Source of the DNA: an uncultured Prevotellaceae bacterium
Lineage (GTDB): Bacteria; Bacteroidota; Bacteroidia; Bacteroidales; Bacteroidaceae
NCBI GenBank assembly: GCA_937910905.1
Contig: CALEPV010000097.1
Coordinates: forward strand, 9,998 to 73,997
Direction of reading: 5' to 3'
DNA length: 64,000 nucleotides
The stretch's first letter is position 1; each line of letters begins with the position of its first letter. The translations under genes were made by a program, and so were the position numbers. The notes under the pieces were generated by a model. It was not told where the DNA came from, ran no database searches, and worked only from the letters and a program-made list of their open reading frames with translations. Below are positions 60,059 to 64,000 of the stretch, in pieces.

Positions 60059-62599
60059 TTACCACCTCACGCCCTCTTTTCTAAACATCACACTGCCCAC
60101 GTGGTTGCCCACGAACATCGGCACGTAGTCGGCCGTCGAGTACCACTTCGGTTTACCGGGCATGTCGTCATAGATGGTGCGGCCGTTGATTTTCAGCCCC
60201 TCGAAGGTGATGCCCTCCACCCGGCGCTGCTCATCGTAGCCGTTGATGATGGAGAGGTAGGTAGCCCCCTCCTGGCCTCCCTCAAGGGGGGTGGAGTAGT
60301 AGCGTATGTTGCGGAAGGTGATGTCCTTCACGCCCAGCCCGGGCGCGGCGCAGTACTTCTGGTTCCAGCCCACTTTCACCTGCAGGATGCAGCCTTGGTT
60401 GATGTTTTCTATGCGTATGTTGTCGAACAGAACGTTGCGCACCAGGTTGTTGTCGCCGCAGTTGATGGCGAGGCAGCCCTGGTAGTCAACCTGCGGCTCG
60501 GCTTGGCAGAGGATGTCGATGTTCTCGTAAATGAGGTTCTCCACCGTGTCGCGCAGCTCGGGATGCGGGCCTGCAGCAGCTCCGTGAAGGCCGATGAAGA
60601 TGGGGTGAGCCACGTCGGCCCAAAGCGTGGAGTTGCGCATCCTCACGTTCCTCACGCTGCCCTCGAAGCCCTTGCGCGTGGCGTAGGCGGTGGTGCAGTC
60701 GTCGCTTGTGCGGCAGAACACGCGGTCATACAGTATGTTGTTGCACCCGCCGAATACGTTTAGCCCATCGCCCCAGCTGGGGAATGAGATGCAGCGCACG
60801 TCGTGGAGCGTCACGTCGCTGGAGCCGCCCACGGGACAGGTGTTCAGCACTAGGCCATCGACCAGCACGTTGCTGGAGCGGTGCACGTGGCAGCCCTCGT
60901 AGCCGCGTGGCGGGCGGGCAATGCCGCGACCCAGTATGCTCACGTCGTGGGCATCCTCGATGGCAAATGTGCCTGTGAAGTAAGCCCCACCTGCGAGGTA
61001 GACGGTGGCGTCGGAGGCAAGGCGTATGGTGTCCTGAGTGTAGAGGCCGGGTGCATAGTACTGGAATGTACGCCCTTCGCGCCGTGCCTGCTGTTCGGCC
61101 TCGTCCTTGCTCAATGGCGGCTTGGAGGTGAATACAAGCAGGTTCTTTGAAGTGTCAAAGCGACCAACGGTCGAGCGGTCGGTTATGTCGCCGTCGAACT
61201 CCACGCTCACGTTCTCCGGCTGGAACAGCAGGAACTGCACAGTGGAGTCGTTCTGTACATTGGCTATCGTACCTCTGTAGTCGGGACGGATGCGTGCCGA
61301 CTGGAACTTACGGTTCTTGGTGACTACCCGAACATAGACATCGCCCGTGAAGTCGAACACGCAGTAGGATATTTCGGAGACCTTGTGGCCCCCCCGTGGC
61401 CCCCCGGTGAGGAGCGTAGTGGCATCCCCCGCGGGGGGATTATATGGAGCATTCACCTTCGCCATATACGTGTCTACCCGCGTCCACTCCTTGCCGCCGC
61501 GCGGCTGGACATAGACTTCGTAGTCGTGCTTGAGCGGAGCACCGTCGGGGGCAGGGTAGGTGAACACCTGATGCAGCTTCTGCCCCTCGGTGACACCAGG
61601 CACGGTGAACTCGTCGGACTCTATGCCGTGCTTCACGCGGTTCTGCCTTGTGGCTTGTTTCTGCTTGGCCAGCAACTTCTTGGTGTAGGGCATCGATAGT
61701 CCCTTGCGGCCGGCGTAATGACGGTAGGGTTGATCGTAGATATTCTGTATCACGCCCCGACGCATGGCTCCCGGCTCTGTCCAGTCGTTGTAAAGGCCGG
61801 TACAGTCGGTCCATGTCTCGAAAGGCACGTCGTAGCCCAGATTGTAGCGTGCGGTGTACTCTATGCCCTTCATCAGGCGGTTGTCCATCGCGCCCCAGAG
61901 GTCGTCGCCCTGCTCCCATGCCATCTCGCAGATGTCGCACAAGGCTCCAAGGCCGAGCTGCACGTGTGCCTGGTCGCGTCCTGTCTCCTGGCATTGCCCC
62001 GTTTCGCTGATGTAGTTGGGCAGTGCGCCGTTGTCGTTGGCGTGGAGGTAGTAGTCGATGGCTGCGCGGTACATAGCCGTATCGCTCATGGCCAGTGCTG
62101 CAGCCATGCGGAAACGGTTCACGATGGCACCCCAGTTGCCGTTGGCGTAAGGCGAGTCGGCCTCAAACTTGTCCATCGTCGGTATCATGGCGCGGCGGAG
62201 CATTTGCGACCAGGACTCCTGTGGTCTCTCGGTGGGGGGAGCAGTATCATTCTCCGCCGAGGGATTATAGGGGGCTTCAATCATCATTGCCCTGCACAGC
62301 CAGTAGCCCTGTATCAGGCAAAGCGGTGCATCGTGTCCGTCGAGCCGCTGCAGGGTCGAGGCGTAGGCGTTGATGATTTCCTGTGCCTTCTCGTGCTGGC
62401 CCTGCTGTGCCAGCTCCCACGCAGCTTTCATGTCGCGTTCGCTGCCGCTCTTCGAACTGCGGTACTGGCCGTCGCGGGCCACCACCTCATAGGGTCCGGC
62501 CATCTGGTAGCTGGCATCGAATGCCTGTGCCTGAACATTACCGGATGCAGCTACTGCTGTCATCAGTACAGCCGCAAGGATGTGCTGTGTTCTATTCAT
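60059..62599 (-). CDS. Fusion of an alginate-lyase-family domain and a GH28-like beta-helix
   Basis: An 846-aa exported protein (signal MNRTQHILAAVLMTAVAASGNVQAQ). Residues about 40-310 resemble alginate_lyase-family (alpha/alpha) barrels: KAAWELAQQGQHEKAQEIINAY, NGNWGAIVNRFRMAAALAMSDTAMYRAAIDYYL, GALPNYISETGQCQETGRDQAHVQLGLGALCDICEMAWEQG. Residues about 430-846 form a right-handed beta-helix like GH28/dextranase: VLVDGLVLNTCPVGGSSDVTLHDVRCISFPSWGDGLNVFGGCNNILYDRVFCRTSDDCTTAYATRKG. Together they suggest breakdown of a uronic-acid polysaccharide. Three GC-rich elements are carried in frame: residues about 110-126, 387-407, and the TPLEGGQEGATYL stretch. Start overlaps the upstream stop (ATGA), so it is in an operon with the partial gene. 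Confidence 0.8.
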   Translation of the reverse strand: MNRTQHILAAVLMTAVAASGNVQAQAFDASYQMAGPYEVVARDGQYRSSKSGSERDMKAAWELAQQGQHEKAQEIINAYASTLQRLDGHDAPLCLIQGYWLCRAMMIEAPYNPSAENDTAPPTERPQESWSQMLRRAMIPTMDKFEADSPYANGNWGAIVNRFRMAAALAMSDTAMYRAAIDYYLHANDNGALPNYISETGQCQETGRDQAHVQLGLGALCDICEMAWEQGDDLWGAMDNRLMKGIEYTARYNLGYDVPFETWTDCTGLYNDWTEPGAMRRGVIQNIYDQPYRHYAGRKGLSMPYTKKLLAKQKQATRQNRVKHGIESDEFTVPGVTEGQKLHQVFTYPAPDGAPLKHDYEVYVQPRGGKEWTRVDTYMAKVNAPYNPPAGDATTLLTGGPRGGHKVSEISYCVFDFTGDVYVRVVTKNRKFQSARIRPDYRGTIANVQNDSTVQFLLFQPENVSVEFDGDITDRSTVGRFDTSKNLLVFTSKPPLSKDEAEQQARREGRTFQYYAPGLYTQDTIRLASDATVYLAGGAYFTGTFAIEDAHDVSILGRGIARPPRGYEGCHVHRSSNVLVDGLVLNTCPVGGSSDVTLHDVRCISFPSWGDGLNVFGGCNNILYDRVFCRTSDDCTTAYATRKGFEGSVRNVRMRNSTLWADVAHPIFIGLHGAAAGPHPELRDTVENLIYENIDILCQAEPQVDYQGCLAINCGDNNLVRNVLFDNIRIENINQGCILQVKVGWNQKYCAAPGLGVKDITFRNIRYYSTPLEGGQEGATYLSIINGYDEQRRVEGITFEGLKINGRTIYDDMPGKPKWYSTADYVPMFVGNHVGSVMFRKEGVRW
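60265..60291. repeat. GC-rich hairpin in frame (alginate-lyase gene, copy 1)
   Basis: CCCCCT...AGGGGG closes around CCTGGCCTCCCTCA. Translated on the minus strand as TPLEGGQEGAT. Confidence 0.5.
61385..61447. repeat. GC-rich hairpin element in frame (alginate-lyase gene, copy 2)
   Basis: Contains CCCCCCGTGGCCCCCCGG and CCCCCGCGGGGGG, ending in GATTATATGG. Encodes APYNPPAGDATTLLTGGPRGGHK. It shares the APYNP...D.T layout and the GGATTATA end with copy 3, although it sits in a different domain. Confidence 0.6.
62229..62277. repeat. GC-rich hairpin element in frame (alginate-lyase gene, copy 3)
   Basis: CTCGGTGG (62229-62236) pairs with CCGCCGAG (62255-62262), then GGATTATAGGGGG follows. Encodes APYNPSAENDTAPPTERPQ near residue 110. 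Confidence 0.6.
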
Positions 62600-64000
62600 T
62601 GTTGAAAGGGGCTAACTATCTTCCTTGTCTGCACGCGGCCGTCGCTGCCTGTTGTGCGTACTATGTTCACGCCGCGTTGCGGCTTGCTGTGGTTTATGCC
62701 GTCTATAGTATAATATAAGGTATGGCTTGGTGTATCGCTCCTGGTGCTGACGATGCCGTCGGCTGTGATGCGGACGAAGCGAAAGGGAAAGGTTGTGAGG
62801 CGGGTATTGCCGGTGAGCAGTGAGCCATCATCGTTCACCGTCCAGTACTTGGCAGAGCTGGCAGACGAGCCTGTGTGCAGAGCATAGTAGTCGGTGCCTT
62901 CGGCCTTGTCTAGGTAGAAGCTGTAGGTATGCATGCCTTGCAGCTTGGCTGTGGCGGCCAGACCGAGGCTGTCGGGCAGGCTGGTTATGGCGTGGCGCTG
63001 GCCAGTGGTGTTTACGTACCACGTCTGGCCTTCTGTCGGAGCCGCTGTGTTGCCCTCGTCGAAGCTGACCAGCTGCCCCTTGCCGTGGGCTGTGAGCAGG
63101 CGTCCGCTGCCGATGTGCTGGATGATGTAATTGCCTGCTTCCAGGGCTGATGTGCTCTCGGCCTTGACGAACACCTTGAAGGTGAATACCTGCTCACTGC
63201 CAGCCAGCGTATATGTGGCTGTGTATTCGCCACTGGTTTGCACGTTCTCCAGTGTCAGTGCTTTTCCTGTGCTGCCGTCCGACCATGCAATCTTCGATGC
63301 TGCTACGCTGCTTGGGGTGGTGATGCCCAACGTCACGCTGCCGCCAGCCTCTACCACCACTTCGCTGCCTTCCGTGGTACTTGTGCCGATGGTGTAGTAG
63401 GGCACACCCATCAGCACTTTGATGTGGAATACCACTGTTGTCTCGGCTCCGCCCTGATTGGTGTAGGTCACGCTGATGTCCTGATCCTTGCGTATGGCAG
63501 CTGTGGTGATGCTCTCGGTGGTGGCTCCTGTGCTCCACTTGTATGTTCCCCAGCCGCCTGAGGGCGCAACGCTGAGGGTGGCCGTCTTGCCGTAGAGGAC
63601 GGAGAGGGGTGCTGTGTCGCTGTCGGACGAACCGACAGCCATAGTCCTGCCATCGTAGGTGGTGGTGGCTGTGAGGCGGTCGGGCTCGCAGTCGCCTTTG
63701 GCTGCAATGGCGAAGCAGAGCTGGCTCTCAATGCCACGGGCGTTGGTGTAGGTCACGCGGTAGATGTAGCTCTTGTCGGTCGCGACGGTGATGTTGCGGG
63801 TGGTCTCACCTGTCGCCCACAGCCAGCGGCCTGTGTCCTCTTCGCCTTCGGGCAGCTGCGGCATGAGCTTCAAGGTCTGTCCTGCCGGCAGGCAGGTGTT
63901 GTTGTTCACGGTGAAGGTGTTCACCAGTCCTCCCAGTTCGTTGTGGCGGATGGTCTTTCCGCTGACGAGGCCTCGTGAGCGTTCCTGGTTGAGGCTGGGT
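62596..64000 (-). CDS. Secreted protein, 3' part only (5' end outside window)
   Basis: The frame is open from base 64000 to the stop at 62596 (468 codons visible). An ATG-less GTG at 63924 is not a real start, since the frame continues upstream with SLNQERSRGLVSGKTIRHNELGGLV. The visible part holds repeated Ig/BACON-like segments ending in WSTGATTESIT, WATGETTRNIT and WSDGSTGKALT with VTYTN strands, then a lectin-like region (YIIQHIGSGRLLTAHGKGQLVSF), and the tail YYTIDGINHSKPQRGVNIVRTTGSDGRVQTRKIV typical of Prevotella surface proteins. It may be the C-terminal half of a polysaccharide lyase or binding protein. The stop overlaps the next gene's ATG. Confidence 0.7.
   Translation of the reverse strand, partial: PSLNQERSRGLVSGKTIRHNELGGLVNTFTVNNNTCLPAGQTLKLMPQLPEGEEDTGRWLWATGETTRNITVATDKSYIYRVTYTNARGIESQLCFAIAAKGDCEPDRLTATTTYDGRTMAVGSSDSDTAPLSVLYGKTATLSVAPSGGWGTYKWSTGATTESITTAAIRKDQDISVTYTNQGGAETTVVFHIKVLMGVPYYTIGTSTTEGSEVVVEAGGSVTLGITTPSSVAASKIAWSDGSTGKALTLENVQTSGEYTATYTLAGSEQVFTFKVFVKAESTSALEAGNYIIQHIGSGRLLTAHGKGQLVSFDEGNTAAPTEGQTWYVNTTGQRHAITSLPDSLGLAATAKLQGMHTYSFYLDKAEGTDYYALHTGSSASSAKYWTVNDDGSLLTGNTRLTTFPFRFVRITADGIVSTRSDTPSHTLYYTIDGINHSKPQRGVNIVRTTGSDGRVQTRKIVSPFQQ

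Noticed and set aside
1..64000. tRNA, rRNA or prophage genes
   Set aside because: None was recognised while reading both strands; the RAYT is the only transposase-like gene seen.

Overview
The window looks like chromosomal DNA of a GC-rich member of the Bacteroidales, most likely Prevotellaceae. Several things point there. Promoters have the Bacteroidetes form TTTG-N19/20-TAnnTTTG. There are a hybrid two-component (Reg_prop) sensor, PD-(D/E)XK 'AAA-ATPase-like' proteins, Mfa/Fim-type fimbrillins, DUF6452/DUF6048 proteins, an EF-G2 paralogue, and secreted proteins ending in 'NLAGQRV...GIYI.NGKK'. No rRNA, tRNA or CRISPR array was recognised.

Layout. 1-9751 (minus strand): the 5' part of a hybrid sensor running off the left edge, an AAA/PD-(D/E)XK protein, a 1-kb repeat-filled spacer, two secreted proteins and a GH115 alpha-glucuronidase. 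9949-36872 (plus strand): a 27-kb fimbria-like operon. It encodes a DUF3575/OmpA-like protein, two large fimbrillin-like lipoproteins, a FimB/Mfa2-like lipoprotein fused in frame behind a REP-associated tyrosine transposase (RAYT), two smaller fimbrillin-like lipoproteins, and two giant surface proteins (3469 and 1816 aa) built on 'YGGGN' repeats. 37073-44832 (plus): L-arabinose isomerase, a large secreted carbohydrate-binding-like protein, a 59-aa peptide and an FGGY sugar kinase. 44995-64000 (mostly minus): a YidE/AspT-type transporter, EF-G2, HemW, NudC, a decayed RelE-like toxin, a phospho-sugar mutase, a GT2-DUF6452-DUF6048-ApbE operon, YgiQ, a lipid kinase, an alginate-lyase/beta-helix fusion and the 3' part of another secreted protein.

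The most unusual theme is repeat DNA living inside genes. In the fimbrial operon a palindrome (GGCGGGGTAAACCCGCC and variants) next to GCGCGAAC recurs at or inside three in-frame minisatellites of 39, 12 and 30 bp. Two of these lie within the RAYT gene itself. Other GC-rich hairpin elements are carried in frame by the sensor, ApbE and alginate-lyase genes, and a low-complexity insert sits in NudC. Separately, four gene junctions consist almost entirely of 7-bp repeats stretching from the stop codon of one gene to the start codon of the next.

Functionally, the fimbrial operon appears to build a cell-surface fibre or adhesin layer. The flanking genes serve breakdown of plant or uronic-acid polysaccharides and arabinose use. 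All functional assignments come from motif recognition by eye; no database search was run.
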